DNA of 64,000 nt from Rhizobium sp. NFR07 (GTDB lineage Bacteria; Pseudomonadota; Alphaproteobacteria; Rhizobiales; Rhizobiaceae), in the NCBI RefSeq assembly GCF_900111905.1, contig NZ_FOKM01000020.1, forward strand, positions 1 through 64,000, given 5' to 3'. A program made the translations under genes and the position numbers. Of this stretch, positions 42,622-51,045 are shown piece after piece. Numbering within the stretch: the stretch's first letter is position 1; every line of letters starts with the position of its first letter. Under the pieces are notes generated by a model that was not told the DNA's origin, ran no database searches, and saw only the letters and a program-made list of their open reading frames with translations.

Positions 42622-43242
42622 GTGGAGGGGAGAGACGTAAGATCGAGGCTCATTGAAGCGGCGACAACTGAATTCCTTGCCCGTGGGTATGGGGAAGCAA
42701 ATGTCGGACGGATCGCAACCGCGGCGGGGATCTCTAAAAAGACGGTCTACAAGTACGTTTCTTCTAAGGAAGATCTTCTGCGCGCTGTGATGCAGGATAA
42801 GATCGTCGCGACGCTGCCCGAAATCGGACCGCTCGACCTGAACGAGGCCCCTCGGAAGAGGCTCATTTCCCATTTGTCAGCTTTTGCCGAGCTCGCGTTC
42901 TCTTCGGACGGCGTAACGTCCTACCGGCTGTTCATGAGCGAAGGCTTCCGGTTCGAGGGGATGGCGAAGCTCTATGTAGGGTTCATCTCCTCTTTCGCCA
43001 TCGAGCCGTTGGGCCGCGACCTTAGAGCATACGTCGACGCTGGCCGGCTTTCGCTGGAAGATCCTCACCTCGCTGCCAGAATGTTGGCGGCAATGGTCTT
43101 TGCCGATCCGATGCGTGATGCAAGTCTTGGTATAAGCGAGACACCAACCGCAGATGAAGTACGGACGCTGATCGAGACGGCCGTCACGATCTTCTTACTT
43201 GGCGCGCAATCCGGCGCGAAAGCGACAGCTGAAGGCATATAG
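42622..43242 (+). CDS. TetR-family regulator, probable regulator of the CYP102 P450
   Basis: 206 residues from a GTG at 42622, with TGGAGG 5 bases upstream. An in-frame start at 42556 would place the operator inside the gene, so it is rejected. Helix-turn-helix: RSRLIEAATTEFLARGYGEANVG and RIATAAGISKKTVYKYVSSKEDLL. The ligand domain is TetR C-terminal type with a MAKLYVGFISSFAIEPL helix. Matching palindromes before this gene and before the P450 suggest autoregulation and control of the P450. Confidence 0.88.
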   Translation: MEGRDVRSRLIEAATTEFLARGYGEANVGRIATAAGISKKTVYKYVSSKEDLLRAVMQDKIVATLPEIGPLDLNEAPRKRLISHLSAFAELAFSSDGVTSYRLFMSEGFRFEGMAKLYVGFISSFAIEPLGRDLRAYVDAGRLSLEDPHLAARMLAAMVFADPMRDASLGISETPTADEVRTLIETAVTIFLLGAQSGAKATAEGI

Positions 43243-43602
43243 CGATCATCTGCGTGTAAGCTGCTTATGCGCCTTCCGACATTTTAACCACGGGCCACCG
43301 GGTCTAAGCGTTAGATGCTAGCCTGTCGTTGAAGACGTGTTTTTGGCCACTACGACTTTAGGCGGCAAGTGGTGCCAATCGAGCGGCTACTCTGAATCTG
43401 CTGCATTCATGCCACCACCATCCGATCCGATGATGCTGATGACCGGACTGTAAGATTTCCGCGACGCACTAAGCGTGGCCGTCGATCTCCCTGTTCCAAT
43501 ATGAGGGGAACCGCTCCCTTTGACGGCCTTCCACGCTATCGGCAAGATTAGTGCAGCTCTGCTTCCACGTTAGCATGCGTAGCAATGTCGGTCAGCATAA
43601 GT
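43243..43602. other. About 360 bases without a gene
   Basis: The space between the TetR gene (plus) and the acyl-CoA dehydrogenase gene (minus), which converge here. I see no coding stretch, no clear terminator hairpin and no repeat. Confidence 0.45.
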
Positions 43603-44787
43603 CTATGGAGGGGACTTGAGTTGGTGATCCGTTGCCAAGCGGATGTGCTCCCGTAGCTGCGATGACCAAGCCTCGCCATATGTCCCGAATGCAATCTGCG
43701 CGAGCCGCAAGCGCTGTATATCCGATGTTCCCGCTGCTGGGAATGTATGCAGCACGTCGAGCAGATAGCGTTCGATGCTGTAGTCACGTTGGCAGCCCCG
43801 TGCCGCAAATATTTCCATGGCGACTCGCGCAGAACTTAGTGCATTCTCAGTGTTGACTAACTTGGCGTTCATCAACTCCGCATCACACTTCTCTCCCCTG
43901 TCGAGCATCGCCACAGCCTGATAGGCGATCATACGCGCTGTGCAGAGGCGCGATAACATCTCACCTACCATGGCAGCGATAGTTGGGAGCTTACTTAGAG
44001 GCGCCCCGCGGTGCTGACGCTCCTGGCAGAACCGAACCGTGTCATCGAAAATGGCCTGGTGGATGCCGAGTGCAACCGCTGTAAGGTTTGGCCGACCATA
44101 AAGAACGCTAGACGAATACGCAACGGAGAGTCCATCTCCCTCCCGACCCAAGCGGTTTTGCTCGGGTACCCGACAGTTATCGAATAGTAGCTCGCCGTAG
44201 CTGAAGCCGTGCATCCCGGCTTGATCCCCAAGCTGTCCTGCCGCAAAACCCGGTCGAGTTCGCTCGACTAGGAAAGCGCTTAAACCTCGAGCACCTTGAC
44301 CAGTGCGCATCACAACGCCGTGAACGTCTCCAATGTGAGAGTTGCCGACGAAGCATTTATGGCCGTTAAGGATGTATTCATTGCTGTCTCGCTGCGCAGT
44401 GCTCTGCATGCCGAGCACGTCCCCGCCGCTGTCCCGTTCAGTCACGGCAATTGTGGGTAATGACGCCCCTTTGGCAAAGAGAGGAAGCCATTTCTGCTTC
44501 TGTTCCTCGCTTCCGAAGTGGACGACTTTTGCAACACCGAGCTGCGACGCCTGTACCACTGCCCCCAGCGCAGGCCCGCCGTATCGTTTAGGAATAGTGG
44601 CACCAATCCATCCTAAACTAGCGATATGTCTGGTTAGATCATCGATTAATTTAACGTTCCTGCCGAACGAGGATACCCATGGTCTTACATGCTGCTCCGC
44701 GAAGGTTCGTACTTCCTGGCGCAGTGATTCATGTATCTCGTTTTCGAAAATGCTCGTGTAGATCCTTCGGGCGGATGACAAGCCCAT
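43603..44787 (-). CDS. Acyl-CoA dehydrogenase family protein
   Basis: 394 residues. Typical pieces in order: N-terminal helices (LRQEVRTFAEQHVRPW; LGWIGATIPKRYGGPAL), GSEEQKQKWLPLFAKGASLPTIAVTERDSGGD in the flavin-binding middle domain, then the C-terminal helix bundle (MVGEMLSRLCTARMIAYQAVAML) and the late ARGCQRDYSIERYLLDV segment. Members oxidise acyl-CoA thioesters or act in specialised metabolism. The stretch between the first domain and GSEEQK is short compared with many relatives. The gene starts 180 bases from the SDR gene on the same strand and may share its transcript. Confidence 0.85.
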   Translation of the reverse strand: MGLSSARRIYTSIFENEIHESLRQEVRTFAEQHVRPWVSSFGRNVKLIDDLTRHIASLGWIGATIPKRYGGPALGAVVQASQLGVAKVVHFGSEEQKQKWLPLFAKGASLPTIAVTERDSGGDVLGMQSTAQRDSNEYILNGHKCFVGNSHIGDVHGVVMRTGQGARGLSAFLVERTRPGFAAGQLGDQAGMHGFSYGELLFDNCRVPEQNRLGREGDGLSVAYSSSVLYGRPNLTAVALGIHQAIFDDTVRFCQERQHRGAPLSKLPTIAAMVGEMLSRLCTARMIAYQAVAMLDRGEKCDAELMNAKLVNTENALSSARVAMEIFAARGCQRDYSIERYLLDVLHTFPAAGTSDIQRLRLAQIAFGTYGEAWSSQLREHIRLATDHQLKSPP

Positions 44788-44968
44788 TCATTCCTAACAA
44801 CGTCCTGACCCGGCGTATTGTAAAAAGGGACGGGGCGATCGTACGTAATTGACTTTATCCAGCTCTGTCATCGGGGTCGGAGACGAGCACTTGCAACTAC
44901 TATTCTTCGCGATGATTTGCGGCGGGCCCGCCCTGCAGACTGACGTAATCATTAAATATTGCATTCAC

Positions 44969-45652
44969 TCACCAGCTAAGTGTGGCGCCCTCATAATCAA
45001 GAAAGAAATGTCCATCAGGCCTTTCTGCTTGTATCACGTTTATGAGGCCAGTAGCGCTTTGCTCTGGAGTTAGAGGGGCATCCATGCCGCCCATGTCCGT
45101 CTGCACCCAGCCGGGATGAAGATTTAGAACCGTGATCCGCCGCTTTTCTGCAACCTCGAGGTAGAAATCTCGACTCAAAGAATTCAAAGCAGCTTTAGTG
45201 GCGCGATAAATTGGCATCGCACGCGTGTCATAACCATTCAGTGAGGCCATTGCGGAGCTCGTGAACGCTAAGATACCGTTCGGTCTCAAAAGATGCACAA
45301 CTCGCTTAGCGAGTTTCACCGGTCCAATAGCATTAACGAAAAACAATTCCGACGATTCGTCCCTCGTGACGTCGGATGTTTCGACGCGAGGATTGCCGAG
45401 TGTTCCTGAGTTTACATGAATGAGATCAAATGAACAGCCGCTAAGCTCTTCAGCGAAATGTCCTACACTGAGTGGATCCCCTATATCAACATGCCTATGT
45501 GAGCGTGATGCATCTGTGAGCGTTCTTCCGCCTGTGCGGCTTGCTTCGGTAACGCTCCATCCCCTAAGTTTAAGCTGAGAGACGAGTTGCTTACCAATCC
45601 CTCGAGAGCCGCCAACAATCAGCGCAGCCTTTACGCGCGGATCTGATAGCAT
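44969..45652 (-). CDS. Short-chain dehydrogenase/reductase
   Basis: 227 residues with the cofactor motif IVGGSRGIGKQL near residue 13 and the catalytic YRATK near residue 150 preceded by the Ser of AFTSSAMAS. The ending LNLHPGWVQTDMGG is typical of the C-factor-like SDR branch. Substrate unknown. A palindrome ACTATACGGTATAGT lies 111 bases upstream and also occurs before the TetR gene at 46900, so this SDR is a likely member of that regulon. Confidence 0.85.
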   Translation of the reverse strand: MLSDPRVKAALIVGGSRGIGKQLVSQLKLRGWSVTEASRTGGRTLTDASRSHRHVDIGDPLSVGHFAEELSGCSFDLIHVNSGTLGNPRVETSDVTRDESSELFFVNAIGPVKLAKRVVHLLRPNGILAFTSSAMASLNGYDTRAMPIYRATKAALNSLSRDFYLEVAEKRRITVLNLHPGWVQTDMGGMDAPLTPEQSATGLINVIQAERPDGHFFLDYEGATLSW

Positions 45653-45762
45653 GAGTGTGCCTCCTTAGCCTTGCGCTGCATTCGCTTATTTCAAACCGTC
45701 CGGCGTACAGCTTCTACGGTATCGGTGTTCATACATGTTAAGCATCCCGCCGAAACAGGAAG

Positions 45763-45781
45763 ATACTATACGGTATAGTAT
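45763..45781. promoter_or_regulatory. 19-base palindrome ATACTATACGGTATAGTAT
   Basis: Perfect about the central G at 45772. It lies between the SDR gene (minus, start 45652) and a decayed SDR gene (plus). The core ACTATACGGTATAGTATAC is repeated exactly at 47611-47629 before a TetR gene. Probable TetR operator. Confidence 0.82.
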
Positions 45782-45825
45782 ACAAGTCAGCTGTCAAGTG
45801 GTCCTATCAGGGATCGTTTTCGACC

Positions 45826-46633
45826 TTGGGGTTGCCCATACAAATAGATTGGCCCATGTCGACGGCAATTATCAGCGAGCGACTCGAGTCGCACGTCCAG
45901 CGGGCTGTTCCTCATGCGGCTGTGCGGTTCGAGACGCTCGATCTTGCAGATCTCTCCCCAATTGCCTCCTTCGCCCGATATATGAAGGACAGCATGGGAA
46001 GTCTGGACCTTTTGGTGAACAATGCCGGCATCATGGTGCCACCGAACCGACAGCAAACGCGAGACGGCTTCGAGCTGCAGTTCGGTACGAACGACCTCGG
46101 GCATTTTGCATTGACCGCTCATCTGATGCCACTGCTTTCAAAAGGGACGGATGCCCATGTCGTCACAGTGTCCAGCGTCGCAGCCCGCGGGGGAGATCAA
46201 TTTCGACGACATCAATAGTGAAAAGCAATATCGTCCTGGAGGCGCCTACAGCCAGTCGAAACTTGCCTGCTTGATGTTTGCGCTCGAACTTCAGGAACGA
46301 AGCCGAGCCGCCGGGTGGGGTGTCTCAAGCATCGCAGCGCATCCCGGGATTTCTCGGACGGATCTGCTGCACAACGCGCCCGGACGTAAGAGCTTGCAGG
46401 ATTTGGCACGAACTTTCCTCTGGTTTCTGTTTCAACCCGTCGCGCAAGGGGCGTTGCCGCAGCTACCCGCAGCAACGTCGAAGGAGGCAAAGCCAGGCGG
46501 CTATTATGGTCACGATCGCCTTGGCGAGATACGCGGACATCCGCAGCCGGGACGCATCCCGCCACAGGCTCTCGATCGTGTCGCTAGTAAGCGACTTTGG
46601 GACGTCTCTGAACGTATGACCGGTCTCTTGTGA
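45826..46633 (+). pseudogene. Short-chain dehydrogenase, 5'-truncated and frameshifted
   Basis: Frame one carries LVNNAGIMVPPNRQ, FELQFGTNDLGHFALTAHL and VVTVSSVAAR, standard SDR strands; the frame then shifts at a GGGGG run (46189-46193) and frame two continues INFDDINSEKQY, then GGAYSQSKLACLMFALEL with the catalytic Tyr-x-x-x-Lys, to the stop at 46633. The cofactor motif TGxxxGxG that should open the gene is missing, replaced by unrelated codons after 45826. Two independent lesions make this a dead retinol-dehydrogenase-like SDR. Confidence 0.8.
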
Positions 46634-46899
46634 TCCGACTACGAGCGCTCGAAGGCCCAGAACCGAATCATCGTGAAGAAGGTCAACTTACGTATCCGTC
46701 AGGGTCGGCTTCGGCCTTCGCTGCCACGAAGGTTCGGAATGGATCTCATGGCGTCGTAATTTCCCTGGCTCGACGCAGGGATTTTCGCTCTGTCTCGGCT
46801 AATTCGAGCAGTAGCGAGTTCCGTGTGGTCCATCTCAAGCTGTTGGAAGAAAGGGCGAGAATTACATGGTTAGTGGTTGCAGCAGTGTATGGGCTACGA

Positions 46900-47544
46900 T
46901 CATGCGGTTGACGCTAATCCACTCAGAAAAAACCGAACTGCAAGCCGAACCTGTTCGATATCTCTTTTGCCCCCTGAGACGGATGGGTGGTCTTGCGAGG
47001 GAATTCGAGCCTCCATCAAGGCGGCAACTCGTTGTGGGCCGGTCGCCATATTCAGCAGGTAGCTTGCGAGTACACCGGCAGACTGCAGCATGTCGCTTTC
47101 GTAAGATGAAGAGGTGACCTTGAACCGGGCTTCCAAAAACTCAGCGATCACTTGCTCCGCGCCGATGATGACTTTTTCGTGGAGCAATCGACCAAGCTCG
47201 GGCAGGCGGTCTGCTTCGCTCATGACAACCCGCTGTAGCAAGACAGGTCTTCGCCAAGTCGACAAATCGCTGAACTGATTGATGAATGTTACAAGCTCAT
47301 GTTCTGGATCGCCGTCTGGATCGATTTTGGGAAGTTCACTCAGAAACCATTCAATCGCTTGCGAGATTGCTGCACGGAACAGAGCTTCCTTATTTCTGAA
47401 GTGCGAATAGACGGTCCGTTTTGTCGTTCCAGCAGCAAGAGCGACTTCGTCCATCGACGCGTTTTCGTAACCGCGTTCGGTGAAAACAACGAAAGCGTTG
47501 TGCAGTATGCGCACTTCCAATGGCAGGCCAGTCAAGTCTTTCAT
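46900..47544 (-). CDS. TetR-family transcriptional regulator
   Basis: 214 residues from the ATG at 47544, which follows GGAG by 6 bases; longer starts up to 47763 would run through the operator and give a leader without homology. Helix-turn-helix: VRILHNAFVVFTERGYENASM and EVALAAGTTKRTVYSHFRNKEALF. C-terminal domain of the AefR/TetR_C kind (LSTWRRPVLLQRVVMSEADRLPEL). The palindrome at 47611-47625 is 67 bases upstream and also overlaps the rightward promoter of the DUF2147 gene; the same site recurs before the SDR gene at 44969. Confidence 0.88.
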   Translation of the reverse strand: MKDLTGLPLEVRILHNAFVVFTERGYENASMDEVALAAGTTKRTVYSHFRNKEALFRAAISQAIEWFLSELPKIDPDGDPEHELVTFINQFSDLSTWRRPVLLQRVVMSEADRLPELGRLLHEKVIIGAEQVIAEFLEARFKVTSSSYESDMLQSAGVLASYLLNMATGPQRVAALMEARIPSQDHPSVSGGKRDIEQVRLAVRFFLSGLASTA

Positions 47545-47588
47545 AACGAACTCCGATGATCCGCCTCTATGCATCACAATTAGCCCGC

Positions 47589-47629
47589 TTGACAACGGCG
47601 GCTCAGGTAAACTATACGGTATAGTATAC
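47589..47629 (+). promoter_or_regulatory. Promoter TTGACA...TATACG with overlapping TetR operator
   Basis: On the plus strand a TTGACA (47589-47594) is followed, 18 bases on, by TATACG (47613-47618) inside the palindrome ACTATACGGTATAGT (47611-47625). A bound repressor would cover the -10 of this promoter, which points toward the DUF2147 gene at 47842. The leftward TetR promoter must share the same region. The 19 bases ACTATACGGTATAGTATAC are identical to those at 45765-45783. Confidence 0.75.
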
Positions 47630-47841
47630 ATAGGAGCCGTCCGGGAGACAATGTGGAAAATGGCTCGGTTCGGGCCTCGTGGGCGGTGGTGCTCTCGGAT
47701 CGTGAGGCAGTCCCGACATGGAGCTCGTACACGGCCCGGGAGGCTTTCTGGAGCCCGCGTCAACCGGTCTACGGACGGCGCAACCCGGCCGATGGCCCAG
47801 TGCTAGCGAAAGCAGATCTGCACAGAGCAAAAGGAGTATTT

Positions 47842-48318
47842 ATGAGATCGTTGAACAGAGCCACCTTCCTTCGCACATTGCTTTTGACCTTGGCAGTGAC
47901 AATCTGGATGCCATCGCTCGTCAGTGCCCAGCAGACTCCGGGTGCAGCAATACTAGGCACTTGGGCTACTCTGGACGGCCGTCTCGTGGTCGAATTTTAC
48001 GATGCCGGGCCGGCTTACGCAGCGCGCTTTATATATGGCGATCTCATCGTCGAGGCAGACGGGAAAACGTTGAAGAAGGACCTTAAGAATCCTGACCCTT
48101 CTCTTCGGTCCCGATCACTAGCGGACGTAGACTTTGTTTCCGGACTCGTATGGGACGTCAGCGAACGTCGCTGGGAGAATGGTGTCGTATACCAAGCCAA
48201 TGCCGGCCGCACGGGTTCTGCTCACGCAACGGTAGAAGGTGACACACTGAACCTGCGAGCTTATCGCGGACTGCCGGTCGCCGGGCGGACGATCGTGTTC
48301 AAACGTCGACCCGGGTGA
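47842..48318 (+). CDS. Exported DUF2147 protein
   Basis: 158 residues from the ATG at 47842 with AAGGAG 5 bases upstream. The signal peptide ends near residue 30 (SLVSAQQ). The mature part has the DUF2147 pattern: ILGTWATLDGRLVVEFYD, then KDLKNPDPSLRSRSLADV, WENGVVYQANAGRTGSA and DTLNLRAYRGLPVAGRTIVFKR. DUF2147 proteins are small periplasmic beta-barrel-like proteins, often near exporters or fatty-acid genes; the role is unknown. Likely controlled by the TetR at 46900. Confidence 0.82.
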   Translation: MRSLNRATFLRTLLLTLAVTIWMPSLVSAQQTPGAAILGTWATLDGRLVVEFYDAGPAYAARFIYGDLIVEADGKTLKKDLKNPDPSLRSRSLADVDFVSGLVWDVSERRWENGVVYQANAGRTGSAHATVEGDTLNLRAYRGLPVAGRTIVFKRRPG

Positions 48319-48437
48319 ATAGCTGCGCTCTGGGATCGGAACCGAGTTCCGCCATCTATCGCGGCTTAGCGAGCCGCGATGCCCGCTGATTGCGTTCAAA
48401 CGATACGAGACTTCGAAGAAACGGAGAAGGACTAACA

Positions 48438-49082
48438 ATGGAAATTGATCCCATTGGCGTGGTCATGCGATGGATTAGCATCTACGGCCTGATCGGACTA
48501 TTCGTTGCCGCTCTTGCTGAACGCTTTGTGCCGGTAATCCCATCCTATGGACTACTTTTGTCTGTTGGAATCAGTGCATCGGACGGATCTTGGCCAATGC
48601 CTGCGGCCATAGCCGCTACATCGATCGGAAGTTTCTGCGGCTGCGCTGCATGCTTCTATTGCGTCCGAGCCTTGGGTAGCGAGCGCGCGATGCGCGTTCT
48701 GCTGTCGGCCAGTGGCTGGTTCGGGGTTTCAGCCGATCGGATCGAGAGCCTAATAGCGTCTTTTCAACGCAGCCAGACAATGCTGGCTTTCGGCATGCAA
48801 CTGGTTCCGACAGTAAGACTATTCGCGCCCGTCTTGGCCGCCCTTCCACAAAGCCATCCGCAGAGATTCTTGCTCGCCTCGGCTGCAGGGATAATGACCT
48901 GGAATGGTCTGTTCGTCGGCATAGGTTTTGTTGCCTCGCATAAACTCGAAGAGGTCAACACAACGACGCTCGCATGCGCTGTTCTTGGATGCGTGCTTCT
49001 TGTGGAGTTTGTCGCCCTGAGGATCAGCCGGACGATTCATGCCAGCCGCAAAGAAGGAAGCGTGTCGTGCCAAAATTCCTGA
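48438..49082 (+). CDS. DedA-family membrane protein
   Basis: 214 residues with four to five membrane segments and DedA (SNARE-associated) features: ALAERFVPVIPSYGLLLSVGI near residue 22, and the AFGMQLVPTVRLFAPVLAALPQ motif near 117 with the conserved Arg. DedA proteins are linked to lipid flipping and envelope homeostasis. GAGAAGG lies before the ATG. The gene overlaps the methyltransferase gene by 16 bases, so they form one unit; a phospholipid-related job for both is a reasonable inference. Confidence 0.82.
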   Translation: MEIDPIGVVMRWISIYGLIGLFVAALAERFVPVIPSYGLLLSVGISASDGSWPMPAAIAATSIGSFCGCAACFYCVRALGSERAMRVLLSASGWFGVSADRIESLIASFQRSQTMLAFGMQLVPTVRLFAPVLAALPQSHPQRFLLASAAGIMTWNGLFVGIGFVASHKLEEVNTTTLACAVLGCVLLVEFVALRISRTIHASRKEGSVSCQNS

Positions 49083-49732
49083 CGCAAGCGTGGAACTGCA
49101 AGGACCCGAGGTCTAAGGCGCTGGATCCTTCCACGTCCTCTAGTGCCGCTGAGGCCGTGAGTTTCTTTCAGGCATGGCTCCGAAACCCATTACGCATAGC
49201 TGCCATCGCGCCGTCGGGTTCCGCTCTTGCCGGTCTTATCACCGCAGAGATATCTGCGGAAACCGGTCCTGTTATCGAGCTCGGCCCCGGAACCGGATCA
49301 TTTACCCGAGCGCTTATCTCCCGCGGCGTTTTGCAATCCGAACTCGCATTGATCGAGTTTGAACCCCGGCTTGCTACTTCTCTTCGTCTTCGTTACCCGC
49401 GAGCAACGGTTCTGCAGATGGATGCCTCGCGGTTATCTTCCATCAAGCTCTTTGACCAAAGGCCCGCAGGAGCGGTCGTCAGTGGTCTACCATTATTGTC
49501 GATGGCACCTCGTCAAACAACGAAAATTCTCGCGGCGTCTTTTTCAAAAATGCAGCCTGGTGGTGCATTCTACCAATTTACCTATGGCTTTCGGTGTCCC
49601 GTCCCGACAAAAGTATTGAACCGGCTCAACCTCAAAGCCGAACGGATCGGATGGGTTTTCTCCAACCTTCCTCCTGCCGCTGTGTATCGCCTAAGCAGAC
49701 CGACAACCGACTCGGCGCTCGGGGCTTCATAA
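49067..49732 (+). CDS. SAM-dependent methyltransferase, PmtA-like (phospholipid N-methyltransferase type)
   Basis: 221 residues from a GTG at 49067 (AAGGAAG upstream, inside the end of the DedA gene). SAM motif VIELGPGTGSFTRALI near residue 70, then ALIEFEPRLATSLR and ILQ/VLQMDAS, as in rhizobial phospholipid N-methyltransferases, which methylate phosphatidylethanolamine toward phosphatidylcholine. The long N-terminal part FFQAWLRNPLRIAAIAPSGSALAG matches that group. Related rRNA dimethylases share the motif, so the substrate is probable, not certain. Confidence 0.72.
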   Translation: MPKFLTQAWNCKDPRSKALDPSTSSSAAEAVSFFQAWLRNPLRIAAIAPSGSALAGLITAEISAETGPVIELGPGTGSFTRALISRGVLQSELALIEFEPRLATSLRLRYPRATVLQMDASRLSSIKLFDQRPAGAVVSGLPLLSMAPRQTTKILAASFSKMQPGGAFYQFTYGFRCPVPTKVLNRLNLKAERIGWVFSNLPPAAVYRLSRPTTDSALGAS

Positions 49733-49849
49733 GTTTGGACGCGTGACGCCCAGCTGCCTCTCGCCAGATGAAAATCGGCGAGCGCGGAACGAAGAACGCA
49801 GCCGGGCCCACTAGAAGGCTCTAATCACATTATGAGAGGACCAATCGCC

Positions 49850-50317
49850 ATGTCGTTTGTGCTTTCAGTCAATGACCAGGCCCATATCATCGAGGATGAC
49901 GGTGAGACGCCGTTGCTGTGGGTACTCCGGGACAGGCTAAACCTGACCGGGACCAAATACGGTTGCGGCATCGCGCAATGTGGCGCCTGCACTGTCCATC
50001 TCGATGGCCAGCCCAAGCGTTCCTGCTCCATCCCGTTGAAGGCAGCAACCTCGTCGCAGATAACGACCATCGAAGGTGCCGAGGGCGAAGAGGTCACCGC
50101 CCTCCGGAATGCCTGGGGTGCTCATGACGTGCCACAGTGCGGTTTCTGTCAGTCCGGGCAAATCATGAGCGCGGTCGCTTTATTGCGTCAGAACCGGACC
50201 CCGACAGATACCGACATTGACCATGCGATGAGTGGCAACCTTTGCCGATGCGCGACCTACAACCGTATCCGCGCCGCCATTCACGATGCCGCTGCACAAC
50301 TAGGTCAACCGGCATGA
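49850..50317 (+). CDS. [2Fe-2S] small subunit of a third molybdenum hydroxylase
   Basis: 155 residues from the ATG at 49850 (GAGAGG upstream; an in-frame codon six residues earlier is possible). Cluster motifs CGIAQCGACTVHLDG plus RSCSIPL, and CGFCQSGQ ... CRCA. Very close in layout to the subunit at 15244. It starts a three-gene unit in the order small subunit, cytochrome, catalytic subunit; the stop overlaps the start of the cytochrome gene. Confidence 0.92.
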   Translation: MSFVLSVNDQAHIIEDDGETPLLWVLRDRLNLTGTKYGCGIAQCGACTVHLDGQPKRSCSIPLKAATSSQITTIEGAEGEEVTALRNAWGAHDVPQCGFCQSGQIMSAVALLRQNRTPTDTDIDHAMSGNLCRCATYNRIRAAIHDAAAQLGQPA

Positions 50318-51006
50318 TGGCGCGCTTGCCCACGCTCTGGACCTGGCGTCGCCGCCTGCGGGTCGGATTGCTCTGCCTACTTGCTTTGATAGCAGTGGTG
50401 GGGGCAAGCGGCCTCATTTACGCGCTGTACCCAGCAACCATGCCAGAGACCGGACCGCTCCATTCCAGGCTGCTTCCAGCAGAATTTGAACACTTGCGGT
50501 CGGTAGCAGATTTTAATGGAATTACCGATCCGGCCAGCCGATCCATCGCATTTTTTGAAGAAGCCGGCCGTGTAATTGAGCATCCCCGGTGCCTGAATTG
50601 TCATCCGCGTACCGACCGGCCCACGCAAACGGATGACATGCGACCTCACACGCCCTGGGTGACAAGAGGTGAAGATGGCGGCGGCGCGCCGACACTACGT
50701 TGTAGCACCTGCCATCAAGCGGAAAACTTTGCAGCCTCCGGCGTGCCTGGTAATCCGAAATGGAAACTTGCCCCCATTGAGATGGCCTGGCAGGGCCAGA
50801 CACTCGGCAACATCTGCAGGCAACTTCTGGACCCGACGCGCTCGCATATGACGCGCGACGAGCTGCTGCACCATGTGATGGAAGATGAACTCGTTGGGTG
50901 GGCATGGCACCCGGGGGGCAATCGCCAGCCCGCGCCTGGTACTCAGCAGGAGTTTGGGGCGCTGATCAAGGCGTGGCTCGATACCGGCGCGGTTTGCCCT
51001 CAGTAA
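50314..51006 (+). CDS. Diheme cytochrome c-like subunit of the molybdenum hydroxylase
   Basis: 230 residues. An N-terminal membrane anchor (RVGLLCLLALIAVVGASGLIYAL, residues 15-38) is followed by two heme sites, CLNCH near residue 95 and CSTCH near residue 131. This differs from the triheme AdhB-like cytochrome at 17974 and matches the isoquinoline-oxidoreductase-associated cytochrome-like subunit. Placed between the two enzyme subunits it should accept electrons in the periplasm. The start overlaps the preceding stop (ATGA). Confidence 0.85.
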   Translation: MMARLPTLWTWRRRLRVGLLCLLALIAVVGASGLIYALYPATMPETGPLHSRLLPAEFEHLRSVADFNGITDPASRSIAFFEEAGRVIEHPRCLNCHPRTDRPTQTDDMRPHTPWVTRGEDGGGAPTLRCSTCHQAENFAASGVPGNPKWKLAPIEMAWQGQTLGNICRQLLDPTRSHMTRDELLHHVMEDELVGWAWHPGGNRQPAPGTQQEFGALIKAWLDTGAVCPQ

Positions 51007-51045
51007 GAAGTCGCAACAGATACGGATATCAAGAGGAGACCGCCT

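Noticed and set aside
47545..47763. N-terminal extension of the TetR gene to 287 codons
   Set aside because: It would place the operator palindrome inside the coding region and adds sequence unlike any TetR.
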